A stretch of DNA of 64,000 nucleotides from Dyadobacter arcticus (GTDB lineage: Bacteria > Bacteroidota > Bacteroidia > Cytophagales > Spirosomataceae). Under the pieces are notes generated by a model. It ran no database searches and was not told the origin of the DNA. It worked only from the letters and a program-made list of their open reading frames with translations. The translations under genes were made by a program, and so were the position numbers. The DNA lies in assembly GCF_011762185.1 (NCBI RefSeq), contig NZ_JAASQJ010000002.1, positions 434,001 through 498,000 of the forward strand, in the 5' to 3' direction. Shown here piece after piece: positions 14,347 through 23,278 of this stretch (its first letter is position 1; each line of letters opens with the position of its first letter).

Positions 14347-17037
14347 GTGAAAAAAAGCAGCTTCTTTTTCGGATTGTTCATTCTATCGATTTTTTGTCTG
14401 GCTTCCGTATCCAGGAATCCATCTTCAGATTCTTCTTCCAAAGTCACCGGTCCGGATTCGAGCCGTTTTACCTACACCACATTGGTTTCCGGCTTGGATG
14501 AACCTATGGAAATAGCGTTGCTGCCAAATTATGATATTGTAATTGCAGAGCGGAAAGGCGCGGTACGGTACTTCAACAATTCTACTAAACAACTTTCAAC
14601 CATTGCCCAATTCAATGTTTTTAGTGGCATTGAGGACGGTTTGTTGGGGGTGGCTGCCGATCCTAATTTCAAGGATAACAACTGGCTTTATTTTTATTAT
14701 GGTGTAGCCGGGGACCGGAGTATCAGCCATCTGGCGCGTTTTGAACTGAAAGACGGAAAGCTAAACCAATCTTCAAAAAAGGTTTTGCTAGAAGTGCCTA
14801 CACAGCGGAAATATTGCTGTCATTCAGCAGGTTACCTAACATTTGATGTGGATGGATTGCTTTATCTGTCTATTGGAGACAATACTAATGCGGAGGAAAT
14901 TGAAGGACATAATCCTACCGATGAACGTCCGGGCAGGGAGTTGGCTGATGATCAGGGTTCTACGGCAAACAGCAATGATTTCAGAGGTAAGATTCTGCGC
15001 ATCAAGCCGGAAGTTTACGGATCGACTGGTGGAGCCCCTTACACAATTCCGGACGGAAACCTTTTTCCAAAAGATGGCTCAAAGGGCAAGCCGGAGATTT
15101 ATGCGATGGGCATGCGCAACCCTTTCAGAATTTCCATCGATCCGAAAACAAAATATGTGTATTGGGGCGACGTGGGGCCAGATACTGAAATTCCTGCGAG
15201 TGAGGGAAAATTGAGTTATGATGAGATCAACCAGGCGCGAAAGCCAGGATTCTTTGGATATCCGTATTTTTTGGGCGATAACGAGGTTTTCCCTGATTAT
15301 GATTTTGAAACCAAAAAAGAAGGTCCTGGAAAAGACCCGCTCCGGCCCATCAATGACTCCCCCAATAACAAAGGTGTAAAAGAACTGCCGCCAGCCCAGC
15401 CGGCATTCATTTGGTACGGCAAAGGCCCGTCAAAAAAATGGCCGATGGTAGGCAAAGGTGCTGCCAGTGCCATGGCAGGTCCGGTGTATTACAGCGATCA
15501 ATTTCCCAATGCGCCTTACAAACTGCCTGATTATTACAATGGCAAACTTTTCATTTATGAGTGGATCCGGAAGTGGATTATGGCAGTCACAATGGATAGT
15601 AATGGAAATTATCTGAGTATGGAACCGTTTTTGCCGCAGCTGAATGTGGTCGCGCCCATGGATATGCGCTTTGCCCCCGATGGCGCCATTTACCTTTTAG
15701 CATATGGGACAAACTGGTTTGCCCGAAATACGGATTCAGGGATTATAAGAGTGGAATATTCGGAGGGAAACCGTAATCCCATTGCCGTAGTCAAGGTCGA
15801 AGGGAATACAGTTGGACCGGCTCCGCTGACTATCAAACTATCGGCAACTGGATCCAAAGATTTTGATGCAGGGGATCAGCTAACCTATAAATGGAAAAGC
15901 GATGAAGGCGAAGTGGAAGGGCCGACAAGCACATTCACATTTAAAAAGCCCGGCATTCATCAGGTCATCTTGACTGTTTCTGACCAGCACGGCGGAAAAT
16001 CGACGGCTACAACGGAAATAAAAGTGGGCAATGCGCCGCCTGTGGTTAAGATCGAAACTGTGGGTAACCGAAGTTTTTATTGGGACAACACATCATTGGT
16101 TTACAATATTAAGGTCAGCGATAAGGAAGATGGAAAAATTGATCCGGCGAAAACAAAAACAAGTTTCAGCTATCTGCCCTTCGGAAAGGATCTCGCTGGC
16201 GCACTGGCTTCGACTGACGAGAACATCCAATATCTTTCTACCGCAAAGCTTTATACGTCATTGGATTGCAAATCTTGTCACACCTTGGCTGTCAAATCCA
16301 TTGGGCCAGCTTTGAAAGAAATTGCAAAAAAATACAAGGATACAGAAGGCGCAGTAGCGTTGCTGGGGAAGAAGATCATTTCGGGCGGGAGTGGCAATTG
16401 GGGTAGTTATCCCATGCCGCCACATCCGGATTTGTCGGAAAAGCAATCTGTTGAATTGGCTGATTACATTATGTCACTTGTCAAAACGCAAAAAGCAACG
16501 CCACTTTCCGGAACCCTTAAATTGACTGAACATATTGGAAAGGGCAATGAGGGCGCATATGTGCTTCTGGCTTCTTATGCTGATAAAGGTGCAAACGGGA
16601 TCGAACCATTGAAATCGTCCAGTTATATTGTTTTGAAAAATCCACTGGTCCAATTTGAAGACTACCAGGAAGGAAATGTGGGCGTAGTGATTGCGACGCT
16701 GAACACCGGTTTTATTTCGTCTATCGCCAACATTACCAACGGAAAATACACGCGATTTAATGACATTGATCTGAAAGGCATTAAATCGATCAGGTTAAGG
16801 GTGCAGGAACATGGCGCGGGCGGAACGATTGAGTTAAGGCAGGATAGCAAAAACGGATCAGTGCTGGGAAAAGCCGTATTGGCTGCCGGGCAGATCGCCG
16901 ATTTGAAACAGGGCTGGAAGGAAATAGTGATGCCAATCTCAGGTGGCACGGGTATACATGACCTGTATTTTGTTTTTAAAAATGAAACTACAAAAGGGCC
17001 GCTGTTTCATCTCGACTGGATGTATTTCGAACCATAA
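14347..17037 (+). CDS. Secreted PQQ-type sugar dehydrogenase fused to PKD, cytochrome c and CBM6-like domains
   Basis: The product is 896 residues. I chose the GTG at 14347 because it gives a proper signal peptide (VKKSSFFFGLFILSIFCLAS); an in-frame TTG at 14278 adds a polar extension. Domains in order: a glucose/sorbosone dehydrogenase propeller (about 35-475: YTTLVSGLDEPMEIALLPNY, GVAADPNFKDNNWLYFYYG, RGKILRIKPE-like, GMRNPFRISIDPKT, MDMRFAPDGAIYLLAYG), a PKD domain (about 480-570), a class I cytochrome c with heme motif CKSCH at 641-645 and candidate axial Met690 in SYPMPPHP, and a C-terminal CBM6-like jelly roll (about 745-896). This is a self-contained extracytoplasmic sugar oxidase passing electrons to its own heme. 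Confidence 0.93.
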   Translation: MKKSSFFFGLFILSIFCLASVSRNPSSDSSSKVTGPDSSRFTYTTLVSGLDEPMEIALLPNYDIVIAERKGAVRYFNNSTKQLSTIAQFNVFSGIEDGLLGVAADPNFKDNNWLYFYYGVAGDRSISHLARFELKDGKLNQSSKKVLLEVPTQRKYCCHSAGYLTFDVDGLLYLSIGDNTNAEEIEGHNPTDERPGRELADDQGSTANSNDFRGKILRIKPEVYGSTGGAPYTIPDGNLFPKDGSKGKPEIYAMGMRNPFRISIDPKTKYVYWGDVGPDTEIPASEGKLSYDEINQARKPGFFGYPYFLGDNEVFPDYDFETKKEGPGKDPLRPINDSPNNKGVKELPPAQPAFIWYGKGPSKKWPMVGKGAASAMAGPVYYSDQFPNAPYKLPDYYNGKLFIYEWIRKWIMAVTMDSNGNYLSMEPFLPQLNVVAPMDMRFAPDGAIYLLAYGTNWFARNTDSGIIRVEYSEGNRNPIAVVKVEGNTVGPAPLTIKLSATGSKDFDAGDQLTYKWKSDEGEVEGPTSTFTFKKPGIHQVILTVSDQHGGKSTATTEIKVGNAPPVVKIETVGNRSFYWDNTSLVYNIKVSDKEDGKIDPAKTKTSFSYLPFGKDLAGALASTDENIQYLSTAKLYTSLDCKSCHTLAVKSIGPALKEIAKKYKDTEGAVALLGKKIISGGSGNWGSYPMPPHPDLSEKQSVELADYIMSLVKTQKATPLSGTLKLTEHIGKGNEGAYVLLASYADKGANGIEPLKSSSYIVLKNPLVQFEDYQEGNVGVVIATLNTGFISSIANITNGKYTRFNDIDLKGIKSIRLRVQEHGAGGTIELRQDSKNGSVLGKAVLAAGQIADLKQGWKEIVMPISGGTGIHDLYFVFKNETTKGPLFHLDWMYFEP

Positions 17038-17058
17038 TACGGCATTTAAATCAAGGCC

Positions 17059-17856
17059 ATGACATTTCTCCGCCTAATTACACATCTTGTGTTGTTCGCC
17101 TACGGTTCTGAATGCGCTGCGCAGACTATTTCCGAAATTAGAAAATATCAGGTTACTGAGGCCAAGCAGGCCATTGCAGTGGACGAAAAGTTCTTTTACG
17201 TGATTAATAATAGTACGATCAGTAAGTACGAAAAAACGGATGGCAAGCTGATCACTTCCTGGGACGGCACAAAAGAGGGCATTAAACATCTCAACAGTGG
17301 CGTGGTGATCAAAGGCAAAATGTACTGCGCCAACTCTAATTATCCCGAAATTCCCATGGCGAGTTCAGTCGAAATTTTTGATGTGAACACCATGCAGCAT
17401 GCAGGTACCCATAGTTTTGGCATTGCCCAACACGGCTCACTGACCTGGATCGACCAAAAAGATGGATTTTGGTGGATCGGTTTCGCACATTATGCGGGTA
17501 AAGAGGCAAGCGAGGGCAGGGATGTGCGCTGGACTTCACTGGTGAAATACGATCCGGAATGGCGTGAGCTTGAATCCTGGGTTTTTCCAAAGAATTTAAC
17601 TGAGCTATTTACGCCCAAAAGCAACTCAGGCGGATCGTGGGGAAATGGTGGAATACTCTATTGCACCGGCCACGACCGCGCAGAATTGTATGCTTTGAAA
17701 TTGCCAAAATCAGGCTATACACTGGAACACATCGGTACACTTCCTGCGCCAATCGAGGGTCAAGGCATTGCGATTGATCATTCGGCAAAAGGCAAAGTTT
17801 TGCTTTATGGGATCAACCGGGCGACAAATATGGTGACGGTCTCAGAAATTAAGTAA
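17059..17856 (+). CDS. Secreted propeller-like protein of unknown function
   Basis: The product is 265 residues with an N-terminal signal peptide ending at or near SECAAQ. The body is strand-rich with repeated aromatic-turn segments (KFFYVINNSTISKYEKTDGK, GSLTWIDQKDGFWWIGFAHY, WRELESWVFPKNL, NGGILYCTGHDRAELYALKL), resembling YncE/quinoprotein-like beta-propellers. I do not recognise a catalytic motif. It lies 21 bases after the dehydrogenase fusion and four bases before the phosphodiesterase gene, so the three probably form one transcription unit. Confidence 0.65.
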   Translation: MTFLRLITHLVLFAYGSECAAQTISEIRKYQVTEAKQAIAVDEKFFYVINNSTISKYEKTDGKLITSWDGTKEGIKHLNSGVVIKGKMYCANSNYPEIPMASSVEIFDVNTMQHAGTHSFGIAQHGSLTWIDQKDGFWWIGFAHYAGKEASEGRDVRWTSLVKYDPEWRELESWVFPKNLTELFTPKSNSGGSWGNGGILYCTGHDRAELYALKLPKSGYTLEHIGTLPAPIEGQGIAIDHSAKGKVLLYGINRATNMVTVSEIK

Positions 17857-17860
17857 TGCT

Positions 17861-19405
17861 ATGAAAAACAGGATATCGATCTGCATTTTTATACTTATTG
17901 TTAGTCAGATCTCGGTTAATGTATTTGGGCAGAGTAGCCAGGGGCGACCTTCGTCCCAGGTGAAAAACAAAACGCTCATCTTCTTTTTCGATGGATTACG
18001 CCCCGACTACATTACGGCGGAGCAAATGCCGAATCTCTTCGCATTTAAAGAAAAAGCTTGTTTTGGAAAACAGCATCACAGCGTTTTCCCAACCGTAACC
18101 CGCGTCAATTCAGCTTCGTATGCGACAGGCTCTTATCCTGGTACCCATGGTATTTTGGGTAATGCGGTTTACTTTCCAACCGTTGATTCTACCAAAAGTA
18201 TTGGTACCAGTTACAAAGACCTTGGCCGGGCTGCTGCTGCCATATCTGGCCCATTATTAACAGCGGTTTCGCTTGGTGAGATTTTGCAGACGGCAGGTGA
18301 ACGTATGATGGTTTTCAGTTCTGGCACAACTGGGCAGGCGTTTTTGCAAAATTATAAAGTAAGCGGTGGCGCAATCGTAAATCCCGATCTTATACTGCCC
18401 GAATCATTTAAAACACAGGTAATTGCAGATTTGGGTGAGGTTAAAACAACCGGATCGGAAGATTTCAACCGCCATCAATGGGTTATTGACGCATTGCTAA
18501 AATATGGCCTGGCGGAAAACGGACCATTGGTAAGCGCGGTATGGCTGTCCGATCCTGATGGAGCGGCACATGCAAACGGGATCGGTTCGCCGGAGGCGGT
18601 CGAGGCGATCAAATTTGTCGATGCGCAATTTGGGCGTGTGCTGGAAGCGATGCAAACGCGTGGACTGACCGACCGTTATAATGTGATCATATCAACGGAT
18701 CACGGTTTTGTAACGCAAGTGGGGAGCATGAGTCTTCCTGATTTTCTGATACAGGAAGGTCTGAAAAAAGACAAAGATTCGGATGACGTAGTATTGGCAG
18801 AAGGCAGCATTTATATAAAAAACCACGATCCCGAAAAAATTCAGAATATTGTTTCCGCTTTGCATAAAGAGGAATGGATTGGGGCACTTTTTACAAAAGC
18901 AAAAACAGAAGGAGGTATGCAAGGCTGGGTGGAAGGGACGCTTTCATTTGACGCCATCCACTTCAACCACCAACGCACGGGGGATATTCTGGTCGCAATG
19001 GATTGGAATGATCACAAAAATGACAAAGGTATAGAGGGTACAGATTATGTCAAAGGTAAGGCAGGCCACGGCGGATCAAGTCCTTACGAAATCCACATTG
19101 CACTTTTCGCAAAAGGACCCGATTTCAAAAACGCAGTTCCCACCGAGTTACCGACATCGAATGTTGACATCGTGCCCACGATTTTAGGCATTTATGACCT
19201 TCCAATCCCACCTCAAATGGACGGCCGTGTCATTTCGGAAATTTTAAAAAAAACCGGTAAACCAGCGGGCAAAACAAAAAAAGAAATTGTTAAGACAGAA
19301 GTCAGGTATCCCTGGGGCATTTACAGTTTATCTCTGGAAATGTCGGTTTTCGGCAAATACAGATATTTTGATTTCAGTAGAACTGAGAGGGGTTTCACCA
19401 AATAA
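17861..19405 (+). CDS. Secreted type I phosphodiesterase / nucleotide pyrophosphatase (alkaline phosphatase superfamily)
   Basis: The product is 514 residues with a signal peptide ending VNVFGQ. It has the NPP-family metal and nucleophile motifs: D44 in FFFDGLRPDY, the Thr nucleophile T80 in VFPTVTRVNSASYATGSYPG, STDHGF for the second metal site, and GHGGSSPYE further on. NPP enzymes hydrolyse phosphodiester or pyrophosphate bonds in nucleotides or phospholipid head groups. The gene is the last of a three-gene unit. The C-terminal 40 residues lie beyond the usual domain. Confidence 0.9.
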   Translation: MKNRISICIFILIVSQISVNVFGQSSQGRPSSQVKNKTLIFFFDGLRPDYITAEQMPNLFAFKEKACFGKQHHSVFPTVTRVNSASYATGSYPGTHGILGNAVYFPTVDSTKSIGTSYKDLGRAAAAISGPLLTAVSLGEILQTAGERMMVFSSGTTGQAFLQNYKVSGGAIVNPDLILPESFKTQVIADLGEVKTTGSEDFNRHQWVIDALLKYGLAENGPLVSAVWLSDPDGAAHANGIGSPEAVEAIKFVDAQFGRVLEAMQTRGLTDRYNVIISTDHGFVTQVGSMSLPDFLIQEGLKKDKDSDDVVLAEGSIYIKNHDPEKIQNIVSALHKEEWIGALFTKAKTEGGMQGWVEGTLSFDAIHFNHQRTGDILVAMDWNDHKNDKGIEGTDYVKGKAGHGGSSPYEIHIALFAKGPDFKNAVPTELPTSNVDIVPTILGIYDLPIPPQMDGRVISEILKKTGKPAGKTKKEIVKTEVRYPWGIYSLSLEMSVFGKYRYFDFSRTERGFTK

Positions 19406-19409
19406 GTAT

Positions 19410-19874
19410 TTACTTTTTCACCCGGACGTATTTCTCAGTATTCACCCGCTCCACGCCCAGATTAGCTACCTTCTCAATGCCGGTTTGAATGAGGGTATCG
19501 TTTTTAATCTCGATAGTAAAAGGAAAATCATTTCCCTCCCATTCTCTTGCACTGCAATATTCCAGATGTTCCGTATACAGACTGTCGGTAAGGATAAATT
19601 TGCCTCCTCCCGCTGCAAAAATTGAATCTTTGCCTTTTCCTTTGGCGAGATCATGTTGTAAAAAGGCAAAGTGCGTATCGTTGATAATTTTAATGAAAGA
19701 GACATTTCCATCATATTTTGTGACTGTGGTATCTCCTTTTTCAATGATAACCCCTTCTACCAGTTTCCAGGTCCCGGCAAGTGGAATGCTGCTGCCATTC
19801 TCGGCTTCCTCTTTTTTAGAAATACACGAAAGGATCGAAATAAGACAAATTGCAAAAAGGAACGAGATTTTCAT
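19410..19874 (-). CDS. Small lipocalin-like lipoprotein
   Basis: The product is 154 residues with a lipoprotein signal (MKISFLFAICLISILSC), cysteine at 17 as the lipid site. The mature part starts with a polar linker and then LAGTWKLVEG, the opening strand of lipocalin-like domains. It continues with alternating strands to EKYVRVKK. The function is unknown; such proteins are frequent in Bacteroidota. It is convergent with the phosphodiesterase gene (four bases between stops). Confidence 0.75.
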   Translation of the reverse strand: MKISFLFAICLISILSCISKKEEAENGSSIPLAGTWKLVEGVIIEKGDTTVTKYDGNVSFIKIINDTHFAFLQHDLAKGKGKDSIFAAGGGKFILTDSLYTEHLEYCSAREWEGNDFPFTIEIKNDTLIQTGIEKVANLGVERVNTEKYVRVKK

Positions 19875-19977
19875 GCGTTTGAAGGGTTAAAATGCTGAAT
19901 GCTTTTTCATTTTGTCTAAATTTAACACCAGAAATTCTATCCCGCAAAGTGGGAAGACAGACCTGCAACAAAAACCC

Positions 19978-21042
19978 ATGCACGCCATTAAAACTGGATT
20001 AGAAATAGCCGGAGGGCTCATTATACTATTCACCCTCATACCAATTATTAAACACGATTACTGGACATTTAGAATATTCGAGTATCCACGCATTCAAAAG
20101 CTCTTCCTCAATCTGGTCATTGGTATCCTCTTTATTTATCTTGTCCCTGCATATGGATTGCGTTATTGGGCTTTTGTTATGCTTCTTTCCGGCAACGCAA
20201 CTTACCTCTTTGTAAAGATTTTTCCGTTTACTTTTTTTGCGAAAAATGCACTGCTAGGCACGACCAAAGACGACCCGGATAATAGGATCACCATCGTTTC
20301 TTCCAATGTTTTTCAGCACAACAGGAATGCAGAGGGGTGCATGGCCCTGCTTCGAAAGTATGACCCGGATGTAATCCTGTTGCTGGAAACAGATCAGTTC
20401 TGGTATGAGGGCACGAAAGAGTTGGGTTCAAAATATGAGCATCAGGTGCTCGTCCCCCTTGAAAATACCTACGGAATGTTACTGTATTCTAAACTGAAAC
20501 TGATCGATCCGCAAGTCAGGTATTTGGTTGATCCTGAAATTCCATCCATTGTGACAAAAGTAGAGCTCAAATCTGGGAAGCAGGTGAACCTGCATTGTGT
20601 ACACCCCACGCCACCGGTTCCTGGTGAAAACACGCATTCAACGGAACGAGATAAGGAACTGTTATTGATCGCCAAAGAAGTAAAGCACCAAGCGGTTCCC
20701 TGCATTGTTGTCGGCGACCTGAATGATGTAGCCTGGTCTTACACCACCGAACTCTTTACGAAGATCAGCGGAATGCTGGATCCGCGCATCGGGAGGGGCT
20801 TTTACAATACATTTCATGCCAAATATCCGATTCTCCGGTTCCCCCTTGACCACATATTCTGTTCTACAGATTTCAAACTAATCACACTGGCCAGGCTCGA
20901 AAATTTCAATTCTGACCATTTTCCAATATTAATCTGCCTGCAATATGAGGCCTCAGCTTCGCAGCAGCAGGAAGAGCCGAAAGCCGATCTGGAAGATATC
21001 GCGCTGGCAGAAGAAAAGATCAAAAAGGAGGTTCCGGATTGA
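19978..21042 (+). CDS. Membrane-anchored endonuclease/exonuclease/phosphatase-family protein
   Basis: The product is 354 residues from the ATG at 19978; a TTG at 19912 would extend it by 22 residues. Three hydrophobic helices cover about residues 5-85 (GLEIAGGLIILFTLIPII, LFLNLVIGILFIYLVPAYG, YWAFVMLLSGNATYLFV). The rest is an EEP fold: ITIVSSNVFQHNRN, PDVILLLETD (catalytic Glu), VVGDLNDVAWS (Asp/Asn pair), PLDHIFCS and NSDHFPI. These proteins are phosphodiesterases or phosphatases acting at the membrane face; the substrate is unknown. The C-terminus is a charged tail. Confidence 0.88.
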   Translation: MHAIKTGLEIAGGLIILFTLIPIIKHDYWTFRIFEYPRIQKLFLNLVIGILFIYLVPAYGLRYWAFVMLLSGNATYLFVKIFPFTFFAKNALLGTTKDDPDNRITIVSSNVFQHNRNAEGCMALLRKYDPDVILLLETDQFWYEGTKELGSKYEHQVLVPLENTYGMLLYSKLKLIDPQVRYLVDPEIPSIVTKVELKSGKQVNLHCVHPTPPVPGENTHSTERDKELLLIAKEVKHQAVPCIVVGDLNDVAWSYTTELFTKISGMLDPRIGRGFYNTFHAKYPILRFPLDHIFCSTDFKLITLARLENFNSDHFPILICLQYEASASQQQEEPKADLEDIALAEEKIKKEVPD

Positions 21043-21046
21043 TCGT

Positions 21047-22219
21047 TTAATTCTGGTTCAGATATTCATCCTTCTCGTCCATAAGCCTGTTTGGTGTAAG
21101 CAGTAGCGTGCGGTTAGAAATACTTTTCAGAATCAGCAATTGCATTTCTGAGAACGTATGGTCCCAAGAGTTGCGCGCTAGTACCAAATCCACTTTCGCA
21201 AGCCATTCAGCATCAGGTTTTGACGCTTTCAGATTGTCGATAATATCGATAAACTCTGAAGAATCCGTCCCAATGTTAACCGCGTCATTTTTACCGTATT
21301 CATAAATTACATCTTTGATGGCTGTCGATACCACTGGTTTGCCACCGGCCAGATACTCCGGCGTTTTGGTAGGACTTATAAAAAATGTGGATTCATTGAG
21401 CACAAACGGTATAAGTGCCACATCCCAGCCCGACAAGTATAACGGCAATTCGTCGTAGCCCTTAGGTCCCAAATAATGAATGTTGGCATGTTTGGGAAGC
21501 GTATCGGGGTTAATTTTAACAATAGGTCCTATCAGGATAATTTGCCATTCTGGTCTCGCAGCGGCCATTTCAGCAATGAGTTTAATATCAAAACGCTCGT
21601 CCAGCACACCGTAAAAGCCTACTTTAAACCCCGATATCGCGGCCTGGTCGCTCGGCTCCTGGTTCCCCGCACGCGCCGATTGAAAATGCAATTTGTCGAT
21701 GCTGCTTGGGAAAGGATGGATATTGGTATGTTCATTGCGTTTGGACTCAAAGAGTGAATGACCTCCTGTGAAAACCACGTCGGCGATATCAAACAATTTC
21801 GTTTCCAATGCTCGGAGTTCAGGTGGAGCAAACTTAAAAGCCGAAAGCTCATCCATGCAGTCATACACGACACAGCCGGGATTGAAAGTATTTGAGAATT
21901 TGAGCGCCATCGGCGTGTAATACCAGAACAGTAAATCTTCCGGGGCTTTGTTTTCCAGCAAAACATCAAGCAAATTTTTAATCTCAATGTTGACTTCTTT
22001 TGGAGTCAGCCCATGTACCAAGTGAGGTACGCACAACCATAGATTGTCTGCTCGTTGGGAGATAGATAATGTGGATGGAACATCATCCGTAAAAACAGGT
22101 TCCTCAAAATAGTAAACGACTGAATGTTTGGCAAATCGGCTCATCAGATGCTGTGGACGCTGATAAACGAAATCCCATCTCAAATGTGAAAAGCAAACAA
22201 TGTATTGCGGTAATTGCAT
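21047..22219 (-). CDS. Glycosyltransferase, TuaH-like GT4 group
   Basis: The product is 390 residues without a signal peptide. It opens IVCFSHLRWDFVYQRPQHLM, the signature of the TuaH-like glycosyltransferases in which the RPQHL segment is conserved. The C-terminal Rossmann half has KVGFYGVLDERFDIKLIAEM, WQIILIGPIVKINPDTLPKH, NIHYLGPKGYDELPLYLSGW and FFISPTKTPEYLAGGKPVVS (donor-binding Glu in the TPEYLA helix). It presumably transfers a sugar from a nucleotide donor to an envelope polysaccharide. It is convergent with the EEP gene. Confidence 0.9.
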   Translation of the reverse strand: MQLPQYIVCFSHLRWDFVYQRPQHLMSRFAKHSVVYYFEEPVFTDDVPSTLSISQRADNLWLCVPHLVHGLTPKEVNIEIKNLLDVLLENKAPEDLLFWYYTPMALKFSNTFNPGCVVYDCMDELSAFKFAPPELRALETKLFDIADVVFTGGHSLFESKRNEHTNIHPFPSSIDKLHFQSARAGNQEPSDQAAISGFKVGFYGVLDERFDIKLIAEMAAARPEWQIILIGPIVKINPDTLPKHANIHYLGPKGYDELPLYLSGWDVALIPFVLNESTFFISPTKTPEYLAGGKPVVSTAIKDVIYEYGKNDAVNIGTDSSEFIDIIDNLKASKPDAEWLAKVDLVLARNSWDHTFSEMQLLILKSISNRTLLLTPNRLMDEKDEYLNQN

Positions 22220-22410
22220 AATGATGTTGATGAAGTGTAACTTCCCGGGACATTATAACAACTGTGCCAGTCACGAATTTGTTGAAATGAATCGAAAAAT
22301 TTGAACGGTGTTTCATATACGCAAAATGCTGCGTCCCACCAGAAAATGATGTCATGTCCGCCTGCGGGCATGAAAATTTTCAAAATGTTGTACACGATTA
22401 ATCGATACTA

Positions 22411-22605
22411 ATGGATACGACCGCCTTATTTAATTTGAAGGAAGACGATTCGGAGGAAATTTTAATTGACGCACAGGACGTTGAAGAAATTGTTCCGGAT
22501 GCCGATTTCAGATTTAGCCTTGTCATCCTGAAAAACGGGGAAAAGCATTTTATCTGCGGAACAGAAGCCGAGATCCGTCAAAAGTTGAACATGAAAGAGG
22601 GGTAG
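22411..22605 (+). CDS. Small acidic protein of unknown function
   Basis: The product is 64 residues and strongly acidic (ILIDAQDVEEIVPDADFRFS). It has two predicted strands around VEEIVPDADFRFSLVILKNG and a short helix at the end (EAEIRQKLN). The pattern of a V-x-E-I-x-P segment followed by a strand, N-G and a helix vaguely recalls small FlbD-like folds, but I would not assign a family. It stands alone between a divergent glycosyltransferase and a convergent TetR gene. Base use looks coding. Confidence 0.55.
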   Translation: MDTTALFNLKEDDSEEILIDAQDVEEIVPDADFRFSLVILKNGEKHFICGTEAEIRQKLNMKEG

Positions 22606-22610
22606 CTGGC

Positions 22611-23231
22611 CTATTGAAGTTCTTGTAAAAAGCGTTCAATGTCATTAAGTCCGGCCTGGGTTGCATAGGGTGTAAATAAAAAGGCTTTCAGACTTAAATA
22701 ATGGTTCATCTGGCCGTCCAGCTCCTGACGGCTCCCCGATAAAACCGCCTCCGACATCCAAAACCTATTCTGCAGACTATTTGTAGAAGCCAAGAGTAGC
22801 TGCTCTGCTTCCGACTTGAATTTCAGATAATTATTTTTCGCCAACACCGTCGTATCACCATTAAGGCCAGCTAATCGCGCGCTTCTTACTCCTTCATAAT
22901 TGGCCGCAATTTTTGGGTTCCGTTCAATCAAGTGTACCATACTCAATAGCAAGCTTCGATACCGAAGGCCATTCTTAAACAATGCTTCATTTTTTTTGAG
23001 AAAGTCGTAAAGACTTTTTACCGGATAGGCTTTGTGTATCTCGGAGTTGGACGCTGAATATAACTCTGTCAATGCATAAACGAGATCATCTTTGGTGGGA
23101 AAATAATAGGTAAGATTCCCAATACGCAAGCCTAATTCAGCAGCAAGCTCGCGCATGCCAACGTATTCGATTCCCTTCAAATTAAACATTTCCAAAGCCT
23201 TTCCCAGTATTCTCTGCTGAGTTACATTCAT
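22611..23231 (-). CDS. TetR/AcrR-family transcriptional regulator
   Basis: The product is 206 residues. The N-terminal helix-turn-helix is clear: RILGKALEMFNLKGIEYVGM, then RELAAELGLRIGNLTYYFPT and KDDLVYALTELY, the TetR pattern with the tyrosine-phenylalanine turn. The C-terminal ligand-binding part has no recognisable subfamily. It lies 47 bases downstream of the molybdenum-subunit gene in the same direction and is probably co-transcribed, so it could regulate the hydroxylase operon, but that is inference from position. Confidence 0.9.
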   Translation of the reverse strand: MNVTQQRILGKALEMFNLKGIEYVGMRELAAELGLRIGNLTYYFPTKDDLVYALTELYSASNSEIHKAYPVKSLYDFLKKNEALFKNGLRYRSLLLSMVHLIERNPKIAANYEGVRSARLAGLNGDTTVLAKNNYLKFKSEAEQLLLASTNSLQNRFWMSEAVLSGSRQELDGQMNHYLSLKAFLFTPYATQAGLNDIERFLQELQ

Positions 23232-23278
23232 TTTTTCAAAATATTTAGGTCAATGTCCTCAATCAAATTTTTCATCTT

